Shown in pieces: positions 45,384-54,632 of a stretch of 64,000 bases of DNA. The notes beneath the pieces were generated by a model. That model was not told the origin of the DNA and ran no database searches. It saw only the letters and a program-made list of their open reading frames with translations. Made by a program: the position numbers and the translations under genes. How positions within the stretch are numbered: position 1 is the stretch's first letter; the number at the start of each line of letters is the position of its first letter. The DNA is from Thalassovita mediterranea (GTDB taxonomy: Bacteria > Pseudomonadota > Alphaproteobacteria > Rhodobacterales > Rhodobacteraceae), in assembly GCF_001458435.1 (NCBI RefSeq), contig NZ_CYSF01000017.1, forward strand, positions 124,001 through 188,000, written 5' to 3'.

Positions 45384-46370
45384 ATGGCCGACGGCATGAT
45401 GGATCAGAACGCAAAACCCACCGAAGATATCTCGGTTCGTGATGTCTTCGGCATCGACACCGACATGACCGTAAAGGGTTTTGCCGAACGCACCGACCGC
45501 GTGCCTGAGGTGGATCCGACCTACAAGTTCGACCCTGAAACCACGCTGGCCATTCTGGCGGGTTTTTCGCGCAACCGTCGTGTGATGGTGCAGGGCTACC
45601 ACGGCACCGGTAAATCGACCCACATTGAACAGGTCGCCGCGCGTCTGAACTGGCCCTGTGTGCGTGTGAACCTGGATAGCCACATCAGCCGGATCGACCT
45701 GATCGGTAAGGACGCCATCAAACTGCGCGACGGCAAGCAGGTCACCGAATTCCACGAAGGCATCCTGCCCTGGGCGCTGCGCAACCCGACCGCGATTGTG
45801 TTTGATGAATACGACGCAGGCCGCGCCGACGTTATGTTCGTGATCCAGCGTATTCTGGAAGCAGACGGTAAACTGACCCTGCTGGACCAGAACGAAGTGA
45901 TCACCCCGAACCCCTACTTCCGCCTGTTTGCCACCGCAAACACCGTCGGTCTGGGCGACACCACGGGTCTGTACCACGGCGTGCAGCAGATCAACCAAGC
46001 GCAGATGGACCGTTGGTCGCTGGTCGCAACGCTGAACTACCTCAGCCATGACGCGGAAACCAACATCATCCTGTCGAAGAACCCGCACTACAACACCGAA
46101 GCCGGGCGCAAGACCATCGGCCACATGGTGACACTGGCGGATCTGACCCGTACCGCATTCATGAACGGCGACCTGTCGACCGTGATGAGCCCGCGGACCG
46201 TGATCAACTGGGCGCAGAATGCTGAGATCTTCCGCGATGTGGGCTATGCGTTCCGCCTGAGCTTCCTCAACAAATGTGATGAGCTCGAACGTCAAACTGT
46301 GGCAGAGTTCTACCAGCGCTGCTTTGACGAAGAGCTGCCCGAAAGCGCAGCCAGCATGAGCCTCGGCTAA
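45384..46370 (+). CDS. cobS: Cobaltochelatase AAA+ subunit CobS
   Basis: 328 residues. AAA+ ATPase of the aerobic three-part cobaltochelatase CobNST, which inserts cobalt into hydrogenobyrinic acid a,c-diamide during B12 synthesis. Walker [10 protein letters not shown] is at 71-79 and Walker [14 protein letters not shown] follows. The N-terminal leader with [14 protein letters not shown] is typical. cobT follows after 174 bp. CobN must be elsewhere. MoxR-like AAA+ proteins are related, but the CobT neighbour settles it. Confidence 0.95.
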   Translation: MADGMMDQNAKPTEDISVRDVFGIDTDMTVKGFAERTDRVPEVDPTYKFDPETTLAILAGFSRNRRVMVQGYHGTGKSTHIEQVAARLNWPCVRVNLDSHISRIDLIGKDAIKLRDGKQVTEFHEGILPWALRNPTAIVFDEYDAGRADVMFVIQRILEADGKLTLLDQNEVITPNPYFRLFATANTVGLGDTTGLYHGVQQINQAQMDRWSLVATLNYLSHDAETNIILSKNPHYNTEAGRKTIGHMVTLADLTRTAFMNGDLSTVMSPRTVINWAQNAEIFRDVGYAFRLSFLNKCDELERQTVAEFYQRCFDEELPESAASMSLG

Positions 46371-46544
46371 AACTGGCTAAGCGTGGCTAACGACTGACCG
46401 CCCGGCGCGCCACCGCCGGGCAGCGCCCGCCCCACCCCCTGAGGTCGGGCGCTCTGCACCAGCCCGATTGCGGGCGGTGCAATTTGGGGACGGGACGACG
46501 CAATACCGCGTTCAACCGCGCGTAAAACCGCAGGCGAAGACGAC
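46371..46544. other. cobS-cobT spacer with palindromic repeat B3
   Basis: A 174-bp spacer with three hairpins (46401-46420, 46422-46453, 46456-46480). It has no terminator T tract, so cobS and cobT may still be cotranscribed. The cobT ATG has GGCGAAGACGAC before it. Confidence 0.6.
46401..46480 (+). repeat. Interspersed GC-rich palindromic repeat, copy B3
   Basis: CCCGGCG (46401-46407) with CGCCGGG (46414-46420), then AGCGCCCG (46422-46429) with CGGGCGCT (46446-46453). The 15-mer GCCGGGCAGCGCCCG is shared with copy B1. A third hairpin (GCACC with GGTGC around CCCG-ATTG-CGGG) follows. Confidence 0.65.
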
Positions 46545-48437
46545 ATGAAAAAACCGACCGACAACCCAGCCGATCCGTTCAAAAAGGCCCTCGCCGAGGC
46601 CACAAAGGTCATGGCCGATGATCCCGACCTGAACGTCGCCTACACGGTCGATCCGGCAGGCATGGCGGGTGACACCATCCGCCTGCCGCAGGTCAGCCGC
46701 CGCATGACCCGCGATGAGGTGCTGCTGGCACGCGGCACCGCCGATGCGCTGGCGATGCAGCGCAAGTATCACGACAACGCCACCCACGCCCGCTATGCGC
46801 CCCCCGGTGACATGGCGCGCTCGATCTACGAAGCGATGGAAACCGCCCGTTGCGAGGCAATGGGCGCGCGTGACATGCCCGGCACCGCCGGAAACATTGA
46901 TGCCAAGATCGACGCGGAATCCCGCCGCGCAGGTTACGATCAGATCAAGGTGCCGGCTGACGCCCCCCTGCCCGTCGCTGCGGGCTATCTGATCCGCCAT
47001 CTGGCCACCGGCCGCGATCTGCCGCCTGCTGCGGACAATGTGATGGGGATGTGGCGCGATTTCATTGAACAGCGCGCGACAGATACGCTTGAAAACCTGC
47101 AAGAGCGTCTGGCCGATCAGTCGCAATTTGCCAAACTGGCCCGCCAGATGATCGAAGATCTGGGGTACGGCGACCAGCTGGGCGATGATCCAGACGAAGA
47201 CAACGACGATCCCGAGGATGAAGCCGAAGAGGATCAGGACGAACAGCAGGATCAGGACAGCGAAGGTCAAGATGATCAGGACGATCAAGAGGCCGAAGCA
47301 GATCCCGAACGCAGTCAGGAAGAACAGCAGGACAGTTCTGAAGCACAGGTCAGCATGGATGATCTGGCCGACGAAGAGCTGGACGACGAAACCGAACTGC
47401 CTGATGGCGAGGCGCCGCTAGAACCGCCCGCCCCTGCCCCGGCGTCCGAGGCAGATCCGAACTACACGGTTTTCGACAACAGCTTCGACGAAGAAGTGCT
47501 GGCCGAAGAGCTGGCCGAACCTGCAGAGCTGGAGCGCCTGCGCGCCTATCTGGATCAACAGCTGGAACCGCTGAAAGGCGCGGTCAGCCGTCTGGCCAAC
47601 AAACTGCAACGCCGTCTGCAGGCGCAGCAGAACCGCTCTTGGCTGTTTGATATGGAAGAGGGCATTCTGGACGCAGGCCGTCTGGCCCGTGTGGTTGCCA
47701 ACCCGACAACGCCCCTGTCGTTCAAGGTGGAGAAGGATACCGAGTTTCGCGACACCGTGGTGACGCTGCTGCTGGACAACTCTGGCTCCATGCGGGGACG
47801 TCCGATTTCGATCGCGGCAATCTGCGCGGATGTTCTGGCCTCCACCCTTGAGCGGTGTGATGTGAAGGTCGAGGTTCTGGGCTTCACCACCCGTCAGTGG
47901 AAAGGTGGCCAGAGCCGTGAAAAATGGCTGGCCGATGGCCGCCCGCAGCAACCGGGCCGTCTGAACGACCTGCGCCACATCATCTACAAGAAAGCCGACG
48001 CGCCGATGCGCCGGACCAAGGACAACCTTGGTCTGATGATGAAAGAGGGCCTCTTGAAGGAAAACATCGACGGTGAGGCGCTGGAATGGGCCCACCGCCG
48101 GATGCTGGCCCGGCCCGAGGCGCGTAAAATCCTGATGGTGATTTCCGACGGCGCGCCCGTGGATGATTCCACGCTGGCGATGAACCCGCAGAACTTCCTC
48201 GAAAAGCACCTGCGCGATGTGATCGACATGGTGGAGAAGCGCAAACAGGTGGAACTGATCGCCATTGGCATCGGCCACGATGTGACCCGTTATTATCAGC
48301 ACGCGGTGACGATTACGGACGCCGAACAGCTGGCCGGTGCGATGACCGAACAGTTGGCAGGGCTGTTTGACCAGGATCCCCGCGCCCGTGCCCGCACTAT
48401 GGGCATGAAGTCTGCGGGTTTCAAAAAGGGTCGCTAA
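46545..48437 (+). CDS. cobT: Cobaltochelatase subunit CobT
   Basis: 630 residues. CobT is the MIDAS-bearing partner of CobS in the aerobic cobaltochelatase. The N-terminal CobT domain covers about 1-200, a strongly acidic D/E/Q-rich stretch about 213-305 follows, and the von Willebrand A-like domain holds D411-x-S413-x-S415 in [11 protein letters not shown]. The tail [20 protein letters not shown] and [15 protein letters not shown] is typical. It follows cobS after a repeat-bearing spacer. Confidence 0.96.
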   Translation: MKKPTDNPADPFKKALAEATKVMADDPDLNVAYTVDPAGMAGDTIRLPQVSRRMTRDEVLLARGTADALAMQRKYHDNATHARYAPPGDMARSIYEAMETARCEAMGARDMPGTAGNIDAKIDAESRRAGYDQIKVPADAPLPVAAGYLIRHLATGRDLPPAADNVMGMWRDFIEQRATDTLENLQERLADQSQFAKLARQMIEDLGYGDQLGDDPDEDNDDPEDEAEEDQDEQQDQDSEGQDDQDDQEAEADPERSQEEQQDSSEAQVSMDDLADEELDDETELPDGEAPLEPPAPAPASEADPNYTVFDNSFDEEVLAEELAEPAELERLRAYLDQQLEPLKGAVSRLANKLQRRLQAQQNRSWLFDMEEGILDAGRLARVVANPTTPLSFKVEKDTEFRDTVVTLLLDNSGSMRGRPISIAAICADVLASTLERCDVKVEVLGFTTRQWKGGQSREKWLADGRPQQPGRLNDLRHIIYKKADAPMRRTKDNLGLMMKEGLLKENIDGEALEWAHRRMLARPEARKILMVISDGAPVDDSTLAMNPQNFLEKHLRDVIDMVEKRKQVELIAIGIGHDVTRYYQHAVTITDAEQLAGAMTEQLAGLFDQDPRARARTMGMKSAGFKKGR

Positions 48438-48464
48438 ACGGACCAGAATATTGCAAGTTTCAAT

Positions 48465-48490
48465 CGCGCGCCCTCTCAGGCGCGCGTTTT
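48465..48490 (+). terminator. Intrinsic terminator of cobT
   Basis: CGCGCGCC (48465-48472) with GGCGCGCG (48479-48486) and TTTT, 28 bp past the cobT stop. Confidence 0.85.
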
Positions 48491-48517
48491 GGCTTTGACC
48501 GCTGAGCATGATTTTGG

Positions 48518-48554
48518 TGCCTCCAGCGGGGATATTTTTAGAACAGTGAAAAGG
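48518..48554 (+). repeat. Interspersed repeat A, copy 2
   Basis: 37 nt: TGCCTCCAGCGGGGATATTT followed by TTAGAACAGTGAAAAGG. Its 3' end overlaps the ribosome site (AAAAGGAAGG) of the M24 gene that starts at 48569. Confidence 0.75.
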
Positions 48555-48568
48555 AAGGCGCCGCGCCC

Positions 48569-50371
48569 ATGTTCCAGAGCTTTCATGAAACCGCCCGCCC
48601 CGAACAGGGCCCTGCCCGTCTGGCTGACCTGCGCGAGGTTTTGGACCGTGAGGGGCTGGATGGCTTTCTGGTGCCGCGCGCGGATGTGCATCAGGGTGAA
48701 TATGTGGCGCCGCGCGATGACCGGCTGGCGTGGCTGACCGGCTTTACCGGATCGGCAGGGTTCTGTGCGGCGCTGCGTGATGTGTCGGGGGTGTTCATTG
48801 ATGGGCGCTACCGCACCCAGGTGAAGGCGCAGGTGGATCTGGGTCACTTCACCCCCGTGCCGTGGCCAGAAACCGCACTGGCGGCATGGCTGGGCGAGCA
48901 GTTGCCTGAGGGTGGTGTGCTCGGCTTGGATCCATGGCTGCACACGGTGGGTGAGATTGCGGCGCTGCAGGCCGCATTGGCAAGCAGCGGGATTGCGCTA
49001 AGCGAGGTGGGCAATCTGGTGGATCGCATTTGGGCGGATCAGCCAGAGGCACCGCTAGGTCCAGTGCGGGTGCAGGATGTTGCGCTGACGGGCCTGTCCC
49101 ATGCGGAAAAGCGGCAAGCGCTGGCGACTGAATTGCGCCGTGCGGGCGAGGATGCGGCCGTGATCACCCTGCCGGATTCACTCGCCTGGCTGCTGAATAT
49201 CCGTGGCAGTGATATTCCCCGCAATCCTGTGGCGCATGGCTTTGCCGTCTTGCACAGCGATGCGCGGGTGGACCTGTTTATCGAGGCAGCAAAACTGACA
49301 CCCGCCGTGCGGACACATCTGGGCGATGAGGTGAGCGTGCAGGCGCCGGATAGCTTTGCCGCTGCCTTGGGGCAGCTGACAGGCACCGTGCGGCTGGACA
49401 AAAACAGCGTGCCGCTGGCTGTGCAACGGGCGCTGGAGGCAGGTAAAGCACAAATCACCCTTGGCCGTGATCCCGCAATCCTGCCCAAAGCGTGCAAGAC
49501 CGCCGTTGAAATCGCCGGCAGCCGCGAGGCGCACCTGCGAGATGGCGCAGCGATGTGCGAGTTCCTAAGTTGGTATGACGCCCAGCCGGTTGGCACGCTG
49601 AGCGAAATAGACTTGGTGCGCCAATTGGAAGGCTACCGCGCCGCCACAAACGCGCTGGAAGAGATCAGTTTTGACACCATCTCCGGCACTGGTCCCAATG
49701 GCGCTGTGATCCATTACCGCGTGACCGAGGCGACGAATGCGCAGCTACAGGACGGGCATTTGGTGGTGCTGGACAGTGGCGGGCAATACGTCGATGGCAC
49801 CACAGACATCACCCGCACCCTGCCCGTGGGCAGCGTCGGCGCGGAGGAGAAGGCCTGTTTCACCCGCGTGTTGCAAGGCATGATCGCCATTTCACAGCTG
49901 CGCTTTCCCCGTGGCCTTAGCGGGCGCGACATTGACGGCTTTGCCCGTGCGCCGTTGTGGGCGGCAGGCCTTGATTACGATCACGGGACCGGCCACGGCG
50001 TCGGATCCTACCTTTGTGTGCATGAAGGGCCGCAGGGCATCAGCCGCCGCAATACTGAAGTGCTGCGTCCCGGTATGATCCTGTCGAATGAGCCGGGCTA
50101 TTACCGCGAAGGGGCCTTTGGCATCCGTATCGAAAACCTGATTGTGGTTGAGGAGGCAGCAAACCTGCCCGGCGGTGATCCGCGCCCGATGTTGCAGTTT
50201 GAAACGCTGACCTATGTGCCGATTGATCGTCGCCTGATTGCGGCAGATATGCTCAGCCCCGAAGAACGCGATTGGATCAACGCCTATCACGTTGCGTGCC
50301 GCGACAAAATCAGCCCTCGGCTTAGCGCCGAAGCTAGACTATGGTTGGCGACGATGACGGCCCCGCTCTAG
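48569..50371 (+). CDS. Xaa-Pro aminopeptidase-like M24 peptidase
   Basis: 600 residues. It has two creatinase N-terminal domains (the first with GFLVPRADVHQGEYVAPRDD near 30-49) and a C-terminal pita-bread M24B domain. The metal ligands appear in VVLDSGGQYVDGTTDITRT (two Asp), DHGTGHGVGSYLCVHEGPQG (His) and LSNEPGYYREGAFGIRIENL (two Glu). It resembles aminopeptidase P, which cleaves X-Pro bonds, here of the long eukaryote-like form. The ribosome site lies in the repeat A copy just upstream. Confidence 0.93.
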   Translation: MFQSFHETARPEQGPARLADLREVLDREGLDGFLVPRADVHQGEYVAPRDDRLAWLTGFTGSAGFCAALRDVSGVFIDGRYRTQVKAQVDLGHFTPVPWPETALAAWLGEQLPEGGVLGLDPWLHTVGEIAALQAALASSGIALSEVGNLVDRIWADQPEAPLGPVRVQDVALTGLSHAEKRQALATELRRAGEDAAVITLPDSLAWLLNIRGSDIPRNPVAHGFAVLHSDARVDLFIEAAKLTPAVRTHLGDEVSVQAPDSFAAALGQLTGTVRLDKNSVPLAVQRALEAGKAQITLGRDPAILPKACKTAVEIAGSREAHLRDGAAMCEFLSWYDAQPVGTLSEIDLVRQLEGYRAATNALEEISFDTISGTGPNGAVIHYRVTEATNAQLQDGHLVVLDSGGQYVDGTTDITRTLPVGSVGAEEKACFTRVLQGMIAISQLRFPRGLSGRDIDGFARAPLWAAGLDYDHGTGHGVGSYLCVHEGPQGISRRNTEVLRPGMILSNEPGYYREGAFGIRIENLIVVEEAANLPGGDPRPMLQFETLTYVPIDRRLIAADMLSPEERDWINAYHVACRDKISPRLSAEARLWLATMTAPL

Positions 50372-50570
50372 GCGGCGGCTGCACAGGACGCAAACGCAAA
50401 GAGACAGCGGCATAGGGCCGCTTTCGCCACCGTTTTTGCAAAACGGACGCCTGCCGGTGTCTGAATGTGCGTATTTTTGCAGCAAACTGTCGGCCCTGCA
50501 CAGGGAATGCTGACATATTGGTGTAACAATCGCAGGGCAAAGCGGTGCGCAGAAATTAGGGGAGAAGACC

Positions 50571-50912
50571 ATGACCAACATCACCATTCGCAAGGCCGAA
50601 GGCACCTGGGTTGTCCGCGCAGGCGGCGCCGTATTGGGCGAAAGCCAGAACGTGCTGGAGTTGAGCGAAGGCGACGCAGAGCCGGTGATCTACTTCCCCC
50701 GCGAAGACATCGCTATGGCCTTTCTCGATGAAAGCGACAAACAGGCCGAAGATACCGCGAAGGGCACCGCCAACTTCTTCTCCATCGTGACGAAATCCAC
50801 CACATTGGAAAACGCTGCCTGGTCCTACGACGCCCCCAGCGAAACAGCCGCGCGGATCAAAGGCCACCTTGCCTTTTCCACCGGCGAAAAACTGGCGGTG
50901 GAGCGGGTTTAA
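50571..50912 (+). CDS. DUF427 domain protein
   Basis: 113 residues, a single small beta domain of the DUF427 type. Visible: ITIRKAEGTWVVRAGGAVLG, VIYFPREDIAMAFL, GTANFFSIVTKSTTLENAAW and the C-terminal KGHLAFSTGEKLAVERV. No enzymatic function is established for the family. AGGGGAGA precedes the ATG. The 199-bp gap before it contains a short hairpin (CCGTTTTTGCAAAACGG near 50432) but nothing else I can name. Confidence 0.85.
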   Translation: MTNITIRKAEGTWVVRAGGAVLGESQNVLELSEGDAEPVIYFPREDIAMAFLDESDKQAEDTAKGTANFFSIVTKSTTLENAAWSYDAPSETAARIKGHLAFSTGEKLAVERV

Positions 50913-50918
50913 TAGCCA

Positions 50919-52280
50919 ATGCCCGATGACGCCATAACCGGCAGTCCGATTACGCCCCATATATCCAGCACACCCTCGCGACAAGCAATGCGTGCGCTGG
51001 TTCTTGGGGCCTATGGATTGATTGGTGCCGATGCAGCCCGTGCGCTCTTGCGCGCGGGCTTTGACGTTTCGGGTGTGGGGCGGGATCGGGCGATTGCCAT
51101 GCGGGTTCTGCCGCAAGTTGATTGGCATATCTGCGATCTGACGAAGCTTGACCATGCCCAATGGCAGGCCCTAACCAAAGACGTCGATGTGGTGATCAAT
51201 GCTGCCGGCGCCCTGCAAGATGGCGGCGGCACGAACCTATCGGCCATCCACGAAGACATGCCGCGTGCACTCTGCGCTGCACTGGCGGGCTCAGAGGTAA
51301 GGGTCGTACAAATATCCGCTGCTGGCGTCAGTACTGAAGCCAGCACCGAGTTTTTCCGCAGCAAGGCGCGGGGCGATGCCGCGCTGATCGCCTCTGGTAT
51401 AGATCACGTTGTTCTGCGCCCGACCTTGGTGTTGGGACATGCAGCCTATGGGGGCACTGCCCTATTGCGCGCGGCGGCTGCGCTGCCTCTGGTGGACTGG
51501 CAGATGATGGCCGACAGTCAGGTACAAACCGTGGCACTACCTGACCTAAGCGCTGCTATTGTCGCCTGTGCGCAGGGTGACATTGCCAACGGTACAATAG
51601 CTGACCTAACCGAAGATCAGGCCCGCCCCTTCCCCGAATTGGTCGCACAAATGCGGCAATGGATGGGTCTGCCTGTCCCACAGATCAAACTGCCTATGCC
51701 ACAAACACAGCTACGTATGCTGGCAAAGGGCGCTGATCTAATGGCCCCACTGGGGTGGCAATCCCCCCTGCGCAGCACCGCAATCCGGACGCTGGCAGAT
51801 GGGATATCAGGCGACTCGACAACATGGCACGCCGCAGGCGGCGCACCTTGCCGTTCCCTGCATCAGACATTTCTGGATCATCCCGCAACCGTGCAAGAAC
51901 GCTGGTTTGCCCGCTGTTACCTGCTGTTGCCATTGATCATCGGCGCATTATCCCTGTTCTGGCTGGCCTCTGGTCTGATCGGGTTGTCGCAATATTCGGC
52001 GGCGGTTGCGGTTCTGACCAGTCGTGAGGTCCCCGAAAGCATCTCTATTGTCGCTGTAGGCCTAGGCAGCCTACTGGACATAACACTGGGCATTTTGGTG
52101 CTATGGCGCCGCCATGTGCGCCGTGCCTGCATCGGTATGATTGCTCTCACCCTCGGATATCTGGCGGCGGGTACCGTGATGACACCCGATCTGTGGCTTG
52201 ATCCACTTGGTGCCTTTGTAAAGGTAATTCCGGCGGCGGTGCTGGCTCTGGTCCCACTGGCACTGACGGAAAACAGATGA
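50919..52280 (+). CDS. SDR (NAD(P)-binding) - DoxX-like fusion protein
   Basis: 453 residues from ATG 50919, or 430 from ATG 50988, where the Rossmann motif begins (MRALVLGAYGLIGADAARAL). Neither start has a clear ribosome site. Residues about 24-300 are an atypical SDR/NmrA-like domain (GAYGLIG cofactor motif, NAAGALQDGGGT). The last 150 residues form about four membrane spans (YLLLPLIIGALSLFWLASGL, SIVAVGLGSLLDITLGILVL, MIALTLGYLAAGTVM and the final VIPAAVLALVPLAL), resembling DoxX. It overlaps the DUF2269 gene by 4 bp, so the pair is likely to work together in the membrane. Function unknown. Confidence 0.85.
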   Translation: MPDDAITGSPITPHISSTPSRQAMRALVLGAYGLIGADAARALLRAGFDVSGVGRDRAIAMRVLPQVDWHICDLTKLDHAQWQALTKDVDVVINAAGALQDGGGTNLSAIHEDMPRALCAALAGSEVRVVQISAAGVSTEASTEFFRSKARGDAALIASGIDHVVLRPTLVLGHAAYGGTALLRAAAALPLVDWQMMADSQVQTVALPDLSAAIVACAQGDIANGTIADLTEDQARPFPELVAQMRQWMGLPVPQIKLPMPQTQLRMLAKGADLMAPLGWQSPLRSTAIRTLADGISGDSTTWHAAGGAPCRSLHQTFLDHPATVQERWFARCYLLLPLIIGALSLFWLASGLIGLSQYSAAVAVLTSREVPESISIVAVGLGSLLDITLGILVLWRRHVRRACIGMIALTLGYLAAGTVMTPDLWLDPLGAFVKVIPAAVLALVPLALTENR

Positions 52281-52750
52281 TCACAACATATGAAATCCTG
52301 CGTTTTTTTCACGTAACAGGCGCCACCGTTCTGCTGGGCACGGGCGCGGGCATCGCGTTTTTCATGGTCGTGTCCCACCAAAGTCGCGACCCAAAACTTA
52401 TCGCGCATGTGGCAGGCATTGTGGTTCTGGCGGATACGGTTTTCACCGCAACCGCTGCGCTTTTTCAGCCGATCACCGGCTATCTGCTGATCCGCGAATT
52501 GGGTTACGATCTGATGGAGCCGTGGATTGTTCTGTCGCTAGTGCTGTATGTCTTTGTCGGGATGTTCTGGCTGCCAGTGGTATGGATTCAGATCCAGATG
52601 CGCAATCTGGCGCGCGGGGCGGCGGAAATGGGGGCCGCCTTACCAGATCGCTATCATCGCCTATTCCGCATCTGGTTTGCCTGCGGATTTCCCGCGTTTT
52701 TCGCGGTGCTTGCGATTTTGTGGCTGATGCTCACCCGACCAACCTTTTGA
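52277..52750 (+). CDS. DUF2269 family membrane protein
   Basis: 157 residues with four predicted membrane spans: EILRFFHVTGATVLLGTGAG, VVLADTVFTATAALFQPITG, IVLSLVLYVFVGMFWLPVVW and WFACGFPAFFAVLAILWLML. DUF2269 proteins are predicted integral membrane proteins of unknown role. The start overlaps the SDR-DoxX gene by 4 bp (ATGA). This coupling suggests a two-protein membrane module. A repeat A copy follows 15 bp after the stop. Confidence 0.85.
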   Translation: MITTYEILRFFHVTGATVLLGTGAGIAFFMVVSHQSRDPKLIAHVAGIVVLADTVFTATAALFQPITGYLLIRELGYDLMEPWIVLSLVLYVFVGMFWLPVVWIQIQMRNLARGAAEMGAALPDRYHRLFRIWFACGFPAFFAVLAILWLMLTRPTF

Positions 52751-52764
52751 CACAGACCGCGCCA

Positions 52765-52800
52765 TGCCTCCGGCGGGAGTATTTTTAGAACATTGAAAGG
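52765..52800 (+). repeat. Interspersed repeat A, copy 3
   Basis: 36 nt: TGCCTCCGGCGGGAGTATTT followed by TTAGAACATTGAAAGG. It lies between the convergent DUF2269 and ClC genes and has the same CTCC-GGCG-GGAG mini-hairpin followed by a T tract as seen in the other copies. Confidence 0.75.
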
Positions 52801-52808
52801 GCGGCGAA

Positions 52809-54497
52809 TTAACTGTGTTCCTCTGCCGCCGTGGCCGCCAGTGCGCGGTTGTAGGTTTTCAATGCGTCCACATAGAACAGCGCGCCGAGAATGATCGGCT
52901 CTGCCTCACCTTCTTGGGGTATGGCGACAGGGATGAAGGGCACGCCCGCCTTGTCAAACAGCGGCATCGCCTCGCGGAAGGTGGTGTCGGGGGTCAGTGA
53001 AATCCCATCTTCGACCATTTCGCGGCACCGCTGCATATCTGCGGCGCCGGGATCTTCGGGCGCGCGCATGACGGCGGCGGCGTTGAACATCGACAATAGG
53101 TAGGATTGCGGGCCTGCCGCCACGCTGGTGCCGCGCCGTTCCAGCTGGCTGAGGAAGAAGGACCGATCCACAAGGCGGGATGCCAGTGCCGTGGACAGCG
53201 ACACAGCCACCATCACCGCCAGCCCCGTTTGCCAATCCCCCGTCATTTCAAACACAATCATCGTGGTCGAAATCGGCGCGCCCAGCACCGCCGCCGCCAC
53301 CGCACCCATGCCTGCAAGCGCGTAGAGCGTATGCGCGCCGGACACTTCGGGGAACACGCTGGTGGCGATAAGGCCAAAGGCCAACCCCGTCAGCGCCCCC
53401 ACCATCAGCGAGGGGGAGAACATGCCGCCCCCCATCCGCCCCGCCATGGTGATCGCCACGGCCACCACCTTGACCACAGTAAACACAATCGCCTGCCACA
53501 AGAGGATCTGGCCGGTCAGCGTGGCCGACATCGTCTCATAGCCGACCCCGATGATATGGGGGAAGGCAATCGCAATCACGCCCAGCATTGCCCCTGCCAG
53601 CGTCGGGCGCAGCCAGCGTGGCATGCCGGTGCGGTCTTGGATCAGGTTGCCCACATCCTCGGCGTAAAATACCGAACGCATCAGGACGGTCGCCACCAGC
53701 CCACACAGAAGGCCAAGCAGGATAAAGGCGGGCAGTTCAACGTAGAACTCCAGCACGTTGGCCTCTGGCAGCAGAAATTCGGTCACGCCGCCATATTCCA
53801 GCCGGTTGATGATCGTGCCCGCGACCGAGGCAATCACAATGGGCGCAAAGGCATGCACAGCGAAGTGGCGCAGCACCACCTCCAGCGCAAAGAGCGCCCC
53901 TGCGATGGGCGCGTTGAACGAGGCAGAGACTGCCGCCGCCACCGCACAGCCCAAGAGGTCGCGACCAGTGATCCCATCAGCGCGGATCCAGTCGCTCACA
54001 CGGCTCGACACCATGCCAGCGATATGCACCACCGGCCCTTCGCGTCCCGTGGAGCCGCCGGAAGACAGCGTGATCAGCGAGGCAAAGAGCGAAGCAACAC
54101 CTGCGCGGTATTCCACCCGCCCCTCATGCATTGCGGCGCCTTCGATCACATCGGCCACCGACCGTACGCGCCCATCTGGTGTAAACAGGTGCAGGATCCA
54201 GCCGGTGATAAACCCGCCCGCGATGGGCAAGAGCAGGATCCAATACCACGGCAGTGTTTCGGCAAAACTGTGCAGGCGGGCCACATCCTCGGTCCCGTAG
54301 AGGAAGGCCTGTAGCGTTTCGATCCCCTTGCGAAAGCTTAGCGCGGCAAATCCGGCAAAGGTGCCGATGCAGGCAGCGATCAGCCAGAATTGCACCTGAC
54401 TGGGGCCTTGGCGGCGCATCAGGCGATACGCCTCGACAAAGGAGCGTAAGAGATCGCCGGTCAACCGGATCACAGAGGTGCGAATTCCGTCGGGCAT
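52809..54497 (-). CDS. ClC-family chloride channel or antiporter with C-terminal extension
   Basis: 562 residues with about ten to twelve membrane spans. The ion-pathway motifs are SSGGSTGREGPVVHIAGMVS (the GREGP gate glutamate), GGMFSPSLMVGALTGLAFGL and the first GSxxP-like region. Residues about 470-562 (YLLSMFNAAAVMRAPEDPG onward) form a CBS-like cytoplasmic tail. It could be a Cl- channel or a Cl-/H+ exchanger, and the gate glutamate favours exchange, but this cannot be settled here. AAAGGAGG lies 6 nt upstream of the ATG at 54497. Confidence 0.92.
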   Translation of the reverse strand: MPDGIRTSVIRLTGDLLRSFVEAYRLMRRQGPSQVQFWLIAACIGTFAGFAALSFRKGIETLQAFLYGTEDVARLHSFAETLPWYWILLLPIAGGFITGWILHLFTPDGRVRSVADVIEGAAMHEGRVEYRAGVASLFASLITLSSGGSTGREGPVVHIAGMVSSRVSDWIRADGITGRDLLGCAVAAAVSASFNAPIAGALFALEVVLRHFAVHAFAPIVIASVAGTIINRLEYGGVTEFLLPEANVLEFYVELPAFILLGLLCGLVATVLMRSVFYAEDVGNLIQDRTGMPRWLRPTLAGAMLGVIAIAFPHIIGVGYETMSATLTGQILLWQAIVFTVVKVVAVAITMAGRMGGGMFSPSLMVGALTGLAFGLIATSVFPEVSGAHTLYALAGMGAVAAAVLGAPISTTMIVFEMTGDWQTGLAVMVAVSLSTALASRLVDRSFFLSQLERRGTSVAAGPQSYLLSMFNAAAVMRAPEDPGAADMQRCREMVEDGISLTPDTTFREAMPLFDKAGVPFIPVAIPQEGEAEPIILGALFYVDALKTYNRALAATAAEEHS

Positions 54498-54632
54498 GTC
54501 GCCTCCTTTGCGGTACGCCTTCTACCGCGCGTCTTCTACCGTGCAACTACGGCGATGCGTCAATCACGCGGCCTAGATCTGGCCCCTGCCCTGTCGATCC
54601 CCTAGTCTGCCGCCAAGTGACGGAGGATCCAG

